From the NCBI RefSeq assembly GCF_031458325.1, contig NZ_JAVDYG010000001.1, positions 806,001 to 870,000 of the forward strand: a stretch of DNA of 64,000 nt, read 5' to 3'. This document shows positions 1 through 13,227 of this stretch, in pieces; within the stretch, counting starts at the first letter, position 1, and each line of letters begins with the position of its first letter. Source of the DNA: Nocardioides marmoribigeumensis. GTDB lineage: Bacteria; Actinomycetota; Actinomycetes; Propionibacteriales; Nocardioidaceae. A program made the position numbers and the translations under genes. The notes beneath the pieces are model-generated. The model was not told the DNA's origin and did no database searches. It saw only the letters and a list, made by a program, of their open reading frames with translations.

Positions 1-947
1 TCGTAGGACTGGGTGGTGTAGAGGCCCGCGTCGTTGCCGGTGACCTTCTTGACCTTGGCGCCGAAGTCCGCCGGAGCGGGACCGGCCGGAGCCGACAGGA
101 GCGCACCCTCGGCGGCCTGGCCGGCCACCTTCACGAAGGACGGGTCCTCCGCGCCGTCACCCGACATGAATGCGCCCTTGAAGCCACCCTGGCGCAGCTG
201 CTTGGCGAGCAGGCCGGCCTCGGTGTAGTAGCCGCCGTAGAAGATCGCGTCGGCGCCGGAGGAGGTCACCTTCTGGACGACCGCCGACATGTCGGTCTGG
301 CCGACCTGGATCTGGTCGGAGCCGACCATCGCCGAGCCGAGGCCGGTCTTGACCACACCGGCCAGGCCCTTGCTGTAGTCCTGCGCGTCGTCGACGACGT
401 AGACCTTCTTGGCGCCCACGGTCTCGGTGAGGTACTTCGCGTCGGCCTCGCCCTGCGCCTGGTCGTTGCCGATGACGCGGTGCCAGGTGGTCCAGCCCTG
501 CTGGGTGATGGTCACGTTGGTGGCCGAGGGGGAGATCGACGGGAGACCGGCCTCGAAGAACGTCTTGCCGGTGGCCAGCGACTCACCGGAGAAGCCGGGG
601 CCGATCAGACCGATGATGGTCTTGTCGTTGACGATCTGGGTCGCCAGCGCCGGGGCCTTCTCGGGGTTGCCCTGGGAGTCGAACTGCTTGAGCTTGACCT
701 CGCAGTCGGCGCTCTTGTTGTACTCGTCGAGCGCGGTCTGGATGCCGTAGACCATGTTGAGGCCGAGGGCGCCCGCGTCACCGGTCGTCGCGCCGAGGAA
801 GGCGAGGTTCTGCTCGGTGCAGTCCTTGCCGCCGCCTCCGCCGCCTCCGGCGTTGCTGTCGCCGTTGTCGCTGCCGCAAGCGGCCAGCGAGAACGCGGCC
901 GCGGTCGCCGCAGCGGCGATGCGCCAGGAGCGGTTCATGCGAATCAT
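1..947 (-). CDS. Branched-chain amino-acid type ABC transporter substrate-binding lipoprotein (3' end cut by window)
   Basis: This is probably the extracellular ligand-binding lipoprotein of a LivK-like ABC importer. The first 315 residues are in the window; the C-terminus lies beyond base 1. A short basic N-terminus and hydrophobic stretch end in the lipobox SLAAC (Cys24), followed by a glycine-rich linker. The periplasmic-binding fold type I then begins, with a phrase typical of the family (IGLIGPGFSGES) near residue 95. A GGAGG ribosome site lies just before the ATG at 947. A second ATG three codons later is possible. The rest of the transporter would be downstream, outside the window. The ligand cannot be read from the sequence. 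Family assignment is good; substrate is inference. Confidence 0.85.
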   Translation of the reverse strand, partial: MIRMNRSWRIAAAATAAAFSLAACGSDNGDSNAGGGGGGGKDCTEQNLAFLGATTGDAGALGLNMVYGIQTALDEYNKSADCEVKLKQFDSQGNPEKAPALATQIVNDKTIIGLIGPGFSGESLATGKTFFEAGLPSISPSATNVTITQQGWTTWHRVIGNDQAQGEADAKYLTETVGAKKVYVVDDAQDYSKGLAGVVKTGLGSAMVGSDQIQVGQTDMSAVVQKVTSSGADAIFYGGYYTEAGLLAKQLRQGGFKGAFMSGDGAEDPSFVKVAGQAAEGALLSAPAGPAPADFGAKVKKVTGNDAGLYTTQSY

Positions 948-1095
948 GGGTCCTCCGTCGGGAGTCGTCAGGCGGCCCTCGCCCCGAGGTGAGGACCAGT
1001 GGTTGGCCGGAACCTAGCACCGCGCAGGCGCGATCCCGGGGTCCCAGGACCGTGTCGAACGGCCTGTCGTTAGGAACTTGTGACCTGGGGCGCGG

Positions 1096-1725
1096 TCACT
1101 CGTCGCCGGGCTGGACGCTCCGCGCCGCGACCTCGGGACCGTGACGGACCACGCCCTCGGCCACCTGCCGCATCGAGAGGCGCAGGTCCATCGCCGTCTT
1201 CTGGATCCAGCGGAAGGCCTCGGGCTCGGTCAGGTCGAGCTGCTGCTGCAGCACGCCCTTGGCCCGGTCGACGGCCTTGCGGGTCTCGAGCCGCTCGTGG
1301 AGCTCGGCCACCTCGGCCTCGAGCGTGCTGATCTCGGCGTAGCGGCTGACCGCCATCTCGATGGCGGGCACGAGGTCGTTCTTGGTGAACGGCTTGACCA
1401 CGTAGGCCATCGCTCCCGCGTCCCGCGCCCTCTCCACCAGCTCGCGCTGGCCGAAGGCGGTCAGGATGACGACCGGGGCGATGCGCTGCTCGGCGATGCG
1501 CTGCGCGGCCGAGATCCCGTCGAGCCTCGGCATCTTGACGTCGAGGACGACCAGGTCGGGACGCTCCTGCTCGGCCAGCCGGATGGCCTCCTCGCCGTCC
1601 GAGGCCTGGCCCACCACGTCGTACCCCTCCTCGCCGAGCATCTCGGCCAGGTCCATGCGGATGAGCGCCTGGTCCTCGGCGATCACCACCCGCAGGCGCG
1701 GCGCGGCACGGTCGGTGGTCGTCAC
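1096..1725 (-). CDS. pdtaR: ANTAR-domain response regulator (PdtaR-like)
   Basis: This is a two-component response regulator whose output is RNA binding, acting in transcription antitermination. The receiver domain covers about residues 10-125, with acidic residues near 17-18, phospho-acceptor Asp62 (in VVLDVKMP), Thr89 and Lys111. A short coiled coil follows, then a C-terminal ANTAR domain at about 145-200. The length (209 aa) and sequence fit the actinobacterial PdtaR family (Rv1626 in M. tuberculosis), whose partner is the PdtaS kinase. No kinase is in this window. The GTG start has no good ribosome site. Instead a TACCCT box sits 7 nt upstream, which suggests a leaderless mRNA. Confidence 0.92.
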   Translation of the reverse strand: MTTTDRAAPRLRVVIAEDQALIRMDLAEMLGEEGYDVVGQASDGEEAIRLAEQERPDLVVLDVKMPRLDGISAAQRIAEQRIAPVVILTAFGQRELVERARDAGAMAYVVKPFTKNDLVPAIEMAVSRYAEISTLEAEVAELHERLETRKAVDRAKGVLQQQLDLTEPEAFRWIQKTAMDLRLSMRQVAEGVVRHGPEVAARSVQPGDE

Positions 1726-1732
1726 GGCACCC

Positions 1733-1738
1733 AGGGTA
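1733..1738 (-). promoter_or_regulatory. Putative -10 box of pdtaR (leaderless start)
   Basis: TACCCT on the minus strand is followed by exactly 7 nt and the GTG start at 1725. The transcript would therefore begin at or next to the start codon. No convincing -35 was seen. The call rests on the same arrangement recurring at several other genes here. Confidence 0.45.
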
Positions 1739-1768
1739 GTCAGCGCGGAGGACGGCCGCCGCGCGGCG

Positions 1769-2029
1769 TCAGGCGCCCGAGGAGGGATGACGCTGCTGGG
1801 CCACCAGCGGGACGTCGAGGTCGAGGTCCCGCTCGAGCTCGAGGGCGGCCTGGCGCTCCTCCTCGTGGTCGGCGAGGAACAGCTCGACGGCGTCCCGCTC
1901 GACCCGCGCGCGGGAGAGCTCGGTGGTCGCGCCGCGGGCGTTGCGCACGGCTCGCTCCTGGCTGCTCAGGCGGACCGCGAGGTCCCTCCCGACCTGGACC
2001 AGCTGGTCCCACAGCGTGCTGCTCGCCAC
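1769..2029 (-). CDS. Small charged hypothetical protein (86 aa)
   Basis: This is an unrecognised small soluble protein. From the GTG at 2029 it reads as a highly charged, probably helical chain rich in Glu, Arg and Leu, with no membrane segment or cysteine motif. The frame stays open further upstream, but that extension runs into the tRNA gene and has non-protein-like composition. A GAGGAG ribosome site about 11 nt before the GTG favours the short form; an ATG at 2110 is an alternative. It lies between pdtaR and the tRNA. No function is proposed. Confidence 0.5.
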   Translation of the reverse strand: MASSTLWDQLVQVGRDLAVRLSSQERAVRNARGATTELSRARVERDAVELFLADHEEERQAALELERDLDLDVPLVAQQRHPSSGA

Positions 2030-2207
2030 GTGCTCGCTCTCTCCTCGGCGTCGGTCGTCGCGGCCCACCCTGCCACCCACGTCCGCCGCTTTCAACGATG
2101 GTGGTCGCATCACCGGTCCCCTCACTGCCTGCGAGGGTCCCGGCCTCGCCGAGCAGGTCGTCCCGAGCCGGACACCGCCGCCGGGTCGGATAACGTGACC
2201 CGCGCAA

Positions 2208-2281
2208 GCCCCGGTAGCCCAATCGGCAGAGGCAGTGGTCTCAAACACCATCCAGTGTGGGTTCGAGTCCCACCCGGGGCA
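2208..2281 (+). tRNA. tRNA-Leu (anticodon CAA)
   Basis: A full cloverleaf can be drawn. The acceptor stem is GCCCCGG with CCGGGGC, 7 of 7 paired, with discriminator A2281. The D arm has a 3-bp stem. The anticodon stem GTGGT/ACCAT carries the loop CTCAAAC, giving anticodon CAA at 2242-2244. The T arm is GTGGG-TTCGAGT-CCCAC. CCA is not encoded. The variable loop is only 5 nt (CCAGT), so this has a class I shape although leucine tRNAs normally carry a long variable arm. The anticodon reads the UUG codon. It is on the strand opposite its neighbours. Confidence 0.93.
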
Positions 2282-2289
2282 CTCCTCGG

Positions 2290-3747
2290 TCAGGAGCGCG
2301 TGCGGCGGTAGGCCGGCGCGACCTCGTTGATCGCGTCACCCATGCGGTGGATCCGCAGCGCGTTGGTCGACCCGGGGATGCCGGGCGGGCTGCCGGCGAT
2401 GATCACCACCAGGTCGCCCTCCTTGACCCGGCCGATGCGCAGCAGCGACTCGTCGACCTGGCGCACCATCTCGTCGGTGTGGTCGACGGACTCGCCGATG
2501 AAGGTCTCGATCCCCCACGAGAGCGACAGCTGGGACCGCACCACCGGCACCGGGGTGAAGGCGAGGATCGGGATCGCGCTGCGCAGCCGCGACAGCCGGC
2601 GCGCGGAGTCACCGCTCTGGGTGAACGCGACGAGGTACTTCGCGCCGACGCGCTCGGCGACCTCGACCGCGGCCTTGGCGATGACGCCCCCACGGGTGCG
2701 GGGCTGCCAGTCGATGGCGGCCATGTGCTCGAGCTCGTGGTCCTCGGTGGACTCCACGATGCGGGCCATGGTCCGCACCGTCTCGATGGGGTACTCCCCC
2801 ACGCTCGTCTCGCCGGAGAGCATCACCGCGTCGGCGCCGTCGAGCACCGCGTTGGCGACGTCGGAGGCCTCCGCGCGGGTCGGGCGCGGCGCGGTGATCA
2901 TCGACTCCAGCATCTGGGTGGCGACGATGACCGGCTTGGCGTTGCGGCGAGCGGCCTCGATCACGCGCTTCTGGAGGAACGGCACGTCCTCGAGGGGGCA
3001 CTCCACACCGAGGTCGCCGCGGGCGACCATGAAGGCGTCGAAGGCCTTGATGATCTCGGTGAGGTTGTCGATCGCCTGCGGCTTCTCGATCTTGGCCACG
3101 ACGGGGAGCCAGACGCCCTCCTCGTCCATGATCGCGCGCACCTCGGCGGCGTCCTCGGCGTTGCGGACGAACGAGAGCGCGATCAGGTCGACGGTCTGGC
3201 GCAGCGCCCAGCGCAGGTCGGCCCGGTCCTTGTCGGTCATCGCCGGCACGGAGACCGGGACGCCGGGCAGGTTGATCCCCTTGTGGTTGCTGATGCGGCC
3301 GGCGACCAGGACACGGGTGAGCACGTCGGTGTCGTTCTTCTCGAGCACCTCGAGGTGCACACGGCCGTCGTCGATGAGCACCTGGTCGCCGGGGTTCACG
3401 TCACCGGGCAGGCCCTGGTAGGTCGTCGGCACCAGCAACCGGTCGTGGGTGTCGGCGACGTCCCGCGTGGTGATGGTCAGGCGGTCGTCGGCACCGAGGT
3501 CGACCGGTCCGTGGGGCAGCTTGCCCAGCCGGATCTTGGGGCCCTGGAGGTCGACGAGCACGCCGACGCTCTTGCCCACCTTGTCCGAGGCCTGGCGCAC
3601 CATCGCGTAGACCTTCTCGTGGTCCTCGTAGGCGCCGTGGCTGAGGTTGAGCCGCGCGACGTCCATCCCGGCCTCGACGAGCTCGAGGATGCGCTCGGGG
3701 GTGGAGGTCGCCGGACCCAGGGTGCACACGATCTTGGCTCTCCGCAC
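2290..3747 (-). CDS. pyk: Pyruvate kinase
   Basis: Pyruvate kinase converts phosphoenolpyruvate and ADP to pyruvate and ATP, the last step of glycolysis, in the cytosol. The protein opens with the family start RRAKIVCTLGPAT. It carries the nucleotide and metal motif MVARGDLGVE and the signature VATQMLESMI followed by TRAEASDVANAVLDG. The C-terminal allosteric domain is complete at 485 aa, the usual length. The GTG start has no spaced ribosome site, but TAGGGT lies 6 nt upstream. The gene stands alone, about 70 bp from gltD. Its closeness to pdtaR and lgt follows the order seen in mycobacteria. Confidence 0.97.
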   Translation of the reverse strand: MRRAKIVCTLGPATSTPERILELVEAGMDVARLNLSHGAYEDHEKVYAMVRQASDKVGKSVGVLVDLQGPKIRLGKLPHGPVDLGADDRLTITTRDVADTHDRLLVPTTYQGLPGDVNPGDQVLIDDGRVHLEVLEKNDTDVLTRVLVAGRISNHKGINLPGVPVSVPAMTDKDRADLRWALRQTVDLIALSFVRNAEDAAEVRAIMDEEGVWLPVVAKIEKPQAIDNLTEIIKAFDAFMVARGDLGVECPLEDVPFLQKRVIEAARRNAKPVIVATQMLESMITAPRPTRAEASDVANAVLDGADAVMLSGETSVGEYPIETVRTMARIVESTEDHELEHMAAIDWQPRTRGGVIAKAAVEVAERVGAKYLVAFTQSGDSARRLSRLRSAIPILAFTPVPVVRSQLSLSWGIETFIGESVDHTDEMVRQVDESLLRIGRVKEGDLVVIIAGSPPGIPGSTNALRIHRMGDAINEVAPAYRRTRS

Positions 3748-3753
3748 CCCTCG

Positions 3754-3759
3754 ACCCTA
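3754..3759 (-). promoter_or_regulatory. Putative -10 box of pyk (leaderless start)
   Basis: TAGGGT on the minus strand lies 6 nt before the GTG start of pyruvate kinase. This fits a leaderless transcript. A purine-rich GAGGG touches the start codon directly, too close to serve as a normal ribosome site. Confidence 0.4.
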
Positions 3760-3815
3760 CGGCACGCGACGTGAGGATTGGAACGATCACAGCACCCGGG
3801 GCGGGCGGACCCGGG

Positions 3816-5273
3816 TCAGACGACGAGGGGGCGCTCCGTGGGCGGGATGGGGGCGGGGAGCGTCGTGCTGCCGGTGAGGTAGGTGTCGACCGCGGCGGCG
3901 GCCGCACGGCCCTCGGCGATCGCCCACACGATGAGGGACTGGCCGCGACCGGCGTCACCGGCGACGAAGACACCGGGGACGGTGGTCTTGTAGTCCTTGT
4001 CCCGCTTGACGTTGCCGCGCTCGTCCAGCTCGACGCCGAGCTGCTCGACGAGACCCGGACGCTCGGGGCCGGTGAAGCCCATCGCGAAGAGCACCAGCTG
4101 GGCCGGGATCTCGCGCTCGGTGCCCTCGACCGGCTGGAACTTCGCGTCCACCTCGCAGATCCGCAGCGCGCGCACCTGGCCGTCGTCGTCGCCGAGGAAC
4201 TCGGTCGTCGACGCGGCGTACAGGCGCTCGCCGCCCTCCTCGTGGGCGGAGGAGACGCGGAACGTCATCGGGTAGGTCGGCCACGGCTGGTGGGGCGCGC
4301 GGTCCGTGCCCGGCTGCGGCATGATCTCCAGCTGCGTGATGGAGCGGGCCTCCTGGCGGATGGCCGTGCCGAGGCAGTCGGCACCGGTGTCGCCACCACC
4401 GATGATGACGACGTCCTTGCCGGTGGCCAGGACCTGGTCCTCGACCTCCTCGCCGCGGGCGACGCGGTTGGCCTGGGGCAGGTAGTGCATCGCCTGGTGG
4501 ATCCCGCCGAGCTCGCGGCCGGGGACGTCGAGGTCGCGGGCCACGGTCGACCCCGTGGCCAGGACGACGGCGTCGAAGCGCTCGAGCAGCTGCTGCCCGC
4601 CGACCTTGTCGCCGACGGCGACGTTGTTGCGGAAGATCGTGCCCTCGCGCTCCATCTGGCGGAGGCGACGGTCGAGGACACGCTTCTCCATCTTGAACTC
4701 GGGGATGCCGTAGCGCAGCAGACCGCCGGGACGGTCGGCCCGCTCGTATACCGCGACGGTGTGGCCCGCCCGGGTGAGCTGCTGGGCGACGGCGAGACCG
4801 GCCGGGCCCGAGCCGACGACGGCGACGGTCTTGCCGGTCAGCCACTCCGGGGGCTGAGGCCGGACCATGCCGGACTCCCAGGCCTTGTCGGCGATGGCGA
4901 CCTCGACGTTCTTGATCGTCACCGGGTCCTGGTTGATGCCCAGCACGCAGGCGGTCTCGCACGGAGCAGGACAGAGCCGACCGGTGAACTCCGGGAAGTT
5001 GTTGGTCGCGTGGAGGCGTTCGACGGCGTCCTCCCAGTCCTCGCGCCAGACCAGGTCGTTCCACTCGGGGATCAGGTTGCCCAGCGGGCAGCCCTGGTGG
5101 CAGAACGGGATGCCGCAGTCCATGCAGCGACCCGCCTGGGTCTTGATGATCGGCAGCAGCGCACGACCCGGGGACTCCGGGTATACCTCGTGCCAGTCGT
5201 GCACCCGCTCCTCGACGGGACGACGGTCGGCGACCTCGCGACCGTTCTTGAGGAAACCGCGTGGGTCAGCCAT
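3816..5273 (-). CDS. gltD: Glutamate synthase (NADPH) small subunit
   Basis: This is the beta subunit of glutamate synthase. It oxidises NADPH and passes electrons through FAD and iron-sulfur clusters to the large subunit. Two N-terminal cysteine clusters are visible ([13 protein letters not shown] and [10 protein letters not shown], residues about 50-105). They are followed by the FAD-binding [13 protein letters not shown] and the NADPH-binding GGGDTGADC. The FAD-closing motif [13 protein letters not shown] is near the C-terminus. The length of 485 aa is normal. The frame remains open upstream through part of gltB in another frame; the ATG at 5273, followed by ADPRGFL, is the family start. 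It lies 32 bp after gltB and is surely co-transcribed. Confidence 0.97.
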   Translation of the reverse strand: MADPRGFLKNGREVADRRPVEERVHDWHEVYPESPGRALLPIIKTQAGRCMDCGIPFCHQGCPLGNLIPEWNDLVWREDWEDAVERLHATNNFPEFTGRLCPAPCETACVLGINQDPVTIKNVEVAIADKAWESGMVRPQPPEWLTGKTVAVVGSGPAGLAVAQQLTRAGHTVAVYERADRPGGLLRYGIPEFKMEKRVLDRRLRQMEREGTIFRNNVAVGDKVGGQQLLERFDAVVLATGSTVARDLDVPGRELGGIHQAMHYLPQANRVARGEEVEDQVLATGKDVVIIGGGDTGADCLGTAIRQEARSITQLEIMPQPGTDRAPHQPWPTYPMTFRVSSAHEEGGERLYAASTTEFLGDDDGQVRALRICEVDAKFQPVEGTEREIPAQLVLFAMGFTGPERPGLVEQLGVELDERGNVKRDKDYKTTVPGVFVAGDAGRGQSLIVWAIAEGRAAAAAVDTYLTGSTTLPAPIPPTERPLVV

Positions 5274-5305
5274 TCTGTGCCCTCTCTTCCGTGTGCTCGC
5301 TGCGC

Positions 5306-9847
<4,542 letters not shown>

Positions 9848-10105
9848 GGCACGCCCTTTCCGTCGTCGTGGTCCGCGCGCCCTCGACCGGACGGGCGCTG
9901 CGGGTGGGAGGACGCCTCAGCCGTGCCCCGGTCTGCGGAGCCGTGCTGGGCGGCGTTCACGGCCTGGGACCGTCGGGCGGTCCGTCCGTGTGGTGTCCGT
10001 GTGGTTCGGTGCGGGACGACATTGGCCCGGGCGACCCGATCCTAAGGCATCGTACGGCGGCAGCGACCGCCGTTCTCAGCCCTGGAGCACCGCGGGCGGG
10101 GCCGG

Positions 10106-10849
10106 TCAGGCCCCGGTGGTGCCGACCAGGGAGCCCACGACGTAGGTGATCCCGGCGGCCGCGGCACCCAGGGACATCTGGCGGGCCCCGCCGAACCACC
10201 AGGCCCGGCTGGTCATCTGGGTGACCACCGCGCCGCACGCGAACAGGGCCGCCATGGTGACCAGCACGGCCGGCCACACCGAGGAGACGCCGAAGAAGTA
10301 GGGCGCGAGGGGCACCAGGGCCCCGATCGTGAAGGCGATGAACGACGACACCGCGGCCAGCATCGGGGAGGTGAGGTCGTCGGGGTCGATCCCGAACTCC
10401 TCCCGGGCGTGCACCGCGACCGCCTGCTCGGGGTCCTCGTGGATCTGCTCGGCCACCTGGGCGGCGAGCTCGGGGGTGAGCCCCTTGGCGACGTACATCG
10501 CCGCGAGCTCGGCCTGCTCGCCGGCGGAGTTGCGCTGGATCTCGCGCCGCTCCTTGTGGATCTCGTGCTGGGCGGCCTCGGCCTGGCTGGCGACCGAGGT
10601 GTACTCCCCCACCGCCATCGAGAAGGCGCCCGCCGAGAGGCCGGCGAGACCCGCGAGGATGACCGGCTTGGTCCCGGCCGAGGCGGCCGTGCCGCCCGCG
10701 ACACCCGCGATGAGCGCGACGTTGGACACCAGGCCGTCCATGGCACCGAAGACGGCCGGGCGGAGCCAGCCGCCGGTGACGTCGGCGTGCTCGTGACCGA
10801 TCTCTCCGTCGGAGTCGTGGGGGACGCCGGGTGCCAGCTCGTCGCTCAT
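10106..10849 (-). CDS. VIT1/CCC1 family membrane transporter (iron/manganese)
   Basis: This integral membrane protein of the VIT1/CCC1 family exports or sequesters ferrous iron or manganese; the exact metal is unknown. Residues about 28-85 form two transmembrane helices with the family phrase FGAMDGLVSN and the acidic segment AVGEYTSVASQ. A central cytosolic acidic/helical domain follows (QAEAAQHEIHKERREI to about 150), then three more hydrophobic helices. The length of 247 aa fits. Its ATG overlaps the lgt stop in an ATGA, making it the last gene of the trpC-to-VIT operon. Being downstream of a SCO-type copper protein and Lgt hints at metal or envelope maintenance, but that is inference. Confidence 0.88.
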   Translation of the reverse strand: MSDELAPGVPHDSDGEIGHEHADVTGGWLRPAVFGAMDGLVSNVALIAGVAGGTAASAGTKPVILAGLAGLSAGAFSMAVGEYTSVASQAEAAQHEIHKERREIQRNSAGEQAELAAMYVAKGLTPELAAQVAEQIHEDPEQAVAVHAREEFGIDPDDLTSPMLAAVSSFIAFTIGALVPLAPYFFGVSSVWPAVLVTMAALFACGAVVTQMTSRAWWFGGARQMSLGAAAAGITYVVGSLVGTTGA

Positions 10850-11739
10850 GAGGGAAGGCTAGCCGCGTCGCCGGACCCGTCGGCGGAGGCGTCGTCGCCT
10901 CCGGGTCCGGGCTCGACCAGCGCGGACTCCTCGCGGCCGGGGCGGCGTCGTCCCTGGACGACGAAGTAGGCCATCGACAGGACGAACAGCACGATCGAGG
11001 TCCACACGTTGAGCCGCAGGCCCAGGACGTCGTTGGCCTGGACCGGGTCGATGCGGAGCATCTCGATCCAGCCCCGCCCGACGCAGTAGGCCGCGACGTA
11101 GAGCGCGAACGCGCGCCCGTGGCCCAGCTTGAAGCGCCGGTCGGCCCAGATCACCAGGGCAGCGACCCCGATGTTCCAGACGAACTCGTAGAGGAACGCC
11201 GGGTGGAAGGTCGGGCTGTCCTCGTAGCCGGGGGGCCGGTGCGCGGGGTCGATCTCGAGGGCCCACGGGAGGTCGGACGGCTTGCCGAACAGCTCCTGGT
11301 TGAACCAGTTGCCCCAGCGCCCGATCGCCTGCGCCAAGACGATGCCGGGGGCCAGCGAGTCGGCCAGCGGCGCGAAGCGTACGCCGGCGCGCCGGGCCCC
11401 GATCCAGGCGCCGAGGGCGCCCAGCGCGATCGCCCCCCAGATGCCGAGGCCGCCGTGCCAGATCTTGAGGGCGTCGACGGGGTGCTTGCCCTCCCCGAAG
11501 TACTTCTCCCAGTCGGTGGCCACGTGGTAGAGCCGCCCGCCCACGATGCCGAACGGCACCGCGAAGAGCGCGATGTCCTGCACCTGGCCGGGCCGGCCGC
11601 CGCGGGCCTGCAGACGACGCTCCCCCAGCCACACCGCGACGACGATGCCGAGGATGATGCACAGCGCGTAGCCGCGGACCGGGAAGGGGCCGAGGTGCCA
11701 CACACCCTGGCCGGGGCTGGGGATGGAGAGAGGGATCAC
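10846..11739 (-). CDS. lgt: Prolipoprotein diacylglyceryl transferase
   Basis: Lgt attaches diacylglycerol to the lipobox cysteine of prelipoproteins in the cell membrane. The signature GRWGNWFNQELFG is intact, and seven hydrophobic segments are visible. The C-terminus has a low-complexity acidic tail, common in actinobacteria, giving 297 aa. The GTG start at 11739 forms a GTGA overlap with the upstream SCO gene; the longer open frame merely runs through that gene. Position after trpA is conserved in actinobacteria. The SCO protein just upstream and the binding protein at the window start both have lipoboxes and would be substrates. Confidence 0.97.
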   Translation of the reverse strand: MIPLSIPSPGQGVWHLGPFPVRGYALCIILGIVVAVWLGERRLQARGGRPGQVQDIALFAVPFGIVGGRLYHVATDWEKYFGEGKHPVDALKIWHGGLGIWGAIALGALGAWIGARRAGVRFAPLADSLAPGIVLAQAIGRWGNWFNQELFGKPSDLPWALEIDPAHRPPGYEDSPTFHPAFLYEFVWNIGVAALVIWADRRFKLGHGRAFALYVAAYCVGRGWIEMLRIDPVQANDVLGLRLNVWTSIVLFVLSMAYFVVQGRRRPGREESALVEPGPGGDDASADGSGDAASLPS

Positions 11740-12404
11740 GCGGGCTCCAGCAGGTCGGGGTCGGCGAGGGCGTCCTGGACGTCGGCGGCCAGCTTGGCGG
11801 CCGAGGTGCCCTCGGTCCAGACGACGCGGACCGAGGCCCGGTCGCCCGAGGACCCGGGGACGACGCCCAGCACCGGGGTGCTGTGGGTCACCTCGTAGCC
11901 GCCGGTCGGCAGCCGCTTGCCCGTCTCGATGGCGACGTGGAACGCGTCGCCGGCCCGGACCAGGTCGGGCAGCGGGCCGGTGAGGCCCTCGAAGGAGGGG
12001 TCGAAGCGGTCGAGGTAGGCGCGCAGCGTCGCGGTGTCGTCGCGGGCGGGGTCGGTGGTGACGAACAGCACGCGGACCTGCTGCGCCTGCTTCTCGCTGA
12101 GCCGCGCCATCGTGCTGGCCAGGTCGGACATGACCGCGATGCAGATGTCGGGGCAGTGCGTGTAGCCGAAGAAGACCAGCGTCAGCGGCTTGTCGAAGCG
12201 CGCGCTCAGCGGCTCGGTGCGGCCCGCGGTGTCCTCCAGCGGGATCGAGGGGACCGTGTAGGGCTGGTCGAGCACGGCACCGTAGAGCCCGTCGTCGGCG
12301 CGGGCCGGGTCGTCCGCCGCGCCCGAGGACCCGCCGCACGCCGCCAGGGGCAGCACGAGGGCCAGGACGGCTGCCCCGGCCGCCCGTCGGAGACGCTCAG
12401 GCAC
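11736..12404 (-). CDS. SCO1/SenC family copper-chaperone lipoprotein
   Basis: This is a thioredoxin-fold protein that delivers copper to the CuA site of cytochrome oxidase, or acts as a thiol-disulfide reductase outside the cell. A signal peptide ends in the lipobox LAAC at about residue 23. The copper motif CPDIC is present in FFGYTHCPDIC, and the conserved distal histidine is in GGYEVTHSTPV. The length of 222 aa is normal. It overlaps trpA by 8 bp upstream and lgt by 4 bp downstream, so it is translated within the trp operon. Family is certain; the physiological partner is inferred. Confidence 0.93.
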   Translation of the reverse strand: MPERLRRAAGAAVLALVLPLAACGGSSGAADDPARADDGLYGAVLDQPYTVPSIPLEDTAGRTEPLSARFDKPLTLVFFGYTHCPDICIAVMSDLASTMARLSEKQAQQVRVLFVTTDPARDDTATLRAYLDRFDPSFEGLTGPLPDLVRAGDAFHVAIETGKRLPTGGYEVTHSTPVLGVVPGSSGDRASVRVVWTEGTSAAKLAADVQDALADPDLLEPA

Positions 12405-13227
12405 CGGTGCGCTCCCGCCCCCCGAGGGGAGCCCGGCGTACGCCGCCGGCGAGGTCCTCGGTCAGCGCGCGCAGGTCGGCCAGTCCCCGCTGCTCGTCGC
12501 CCTCGGCGTCGAGCAGGCGGCGCACGAAGGCCGAGCCGACGATCACCCCGTCGGCGTAGGCCGCGACCTCGGCGGCCTGGTCACCGTCGGAGACCCCGAG
12601 CCCGACCCCGATGGGCAGGTCGGTGACGGCGCGGGTGCGCGCGACCAGCGGGCCGGCCAGGTCGCTGGTCGAGGTGCGGGCGCCCGTGACGCCCATGACC
12701 GCGGTGGCGTAGACGAAGCCCGAGCAGTGCTCGGTGGTGAAACGCAGCCGCTCCTCGGTCGAGGACGGGGCCACCAGGAAGACGCGGTCGAGCCCGTGGG
12801 CCGCCGACGCCTCGAGCCACGGCCCGGCCTCCTCGGGGGTGATGTCGGGGGTGATCAGGCCTGACCCGCCGGCACTGGCGAGGTCGGCGGCGAAGCGCTC
12901 GACGCCGTAGCGCTCGACGGGGTTCCAGTAGGTCATCACCAGCGTCGCCACGCCGGTGGCCGCGACCCCCTCGACGACCCGCAGGACGTCGGCGGTGCGG
13001 GTGCCGGCCTCCAGCGCGTGCTGGGCGGCGGCCTGGATGGTGGGGCCGTCCATCACCGGGTCGGAGTAGGGCAGCCCGATCTCGATCACGTCGCAGCCCG
13101 CGTCGACCATCGTCTCCAGCGCGCGCACCGACCCCTCGACGGAGGGGTAGCCGGCGGGGAGGTAGCCGACCAGCGCGGCCCGGTCCTCGGCCCGCGCCCG
13201 GGCGAAGGCGTCGTCGACCCGGCTCAC
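12397..13227 (-). CDS. trpA: Tryptophan synthase alpha chain
   Basis: TrpA cleaves indole-3-glycerol phosphate to indole and glyceraldehyde 3-phosphate and channels indole to TrpB. The catalytic Glu lies in [12 protein letters not shown] and the catalytic Asp region in DGPTIQ. The phosphate-binding loops GVTGART and [10 protein letters not shown] are present. The GTG at 13227 overlaps the trpB stop as GTGA, which decides the start over the longer open frame. That gives 276 aa, the usual length. Confidence 0.97.
   Translation of the reverse strand: MSRVDDAFARARAEDRAALVGYLPAGYPSVEGSVRALETMVDAGCDVIEIGLPYSDPVMDGPTIQAAAQHALEAGTRTADVLRVVEGVAATGVATLVMTYWNPVERYGVERFAADLASAGGSGLITPDITPEEAGPWLEASAAHGLDRVFLVAPSSTEERLRFTTEHCSGFVYATAVMGVTGARTSTSDLAGPLVARTRAVTDLPIGVGLGVSDGDQAAEVAAYADGVIVGSAFVRRLLDAEGDEQRGLADLRALTEDLAGGVRRAPLGGRERTGA

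Noticed and set aside
2110-2251. N-terminal extension of the small protein upstream of pdtaR
   Set aside because: It would overlap the tRNA-Leu gene, and its composition differs from the charged helical body.
2208-2281. tRNA gene as an integration site for a mobile island
   Set aside because: No integrase, no repeated tRNA 3' end and only housekeeping genes on both sides.
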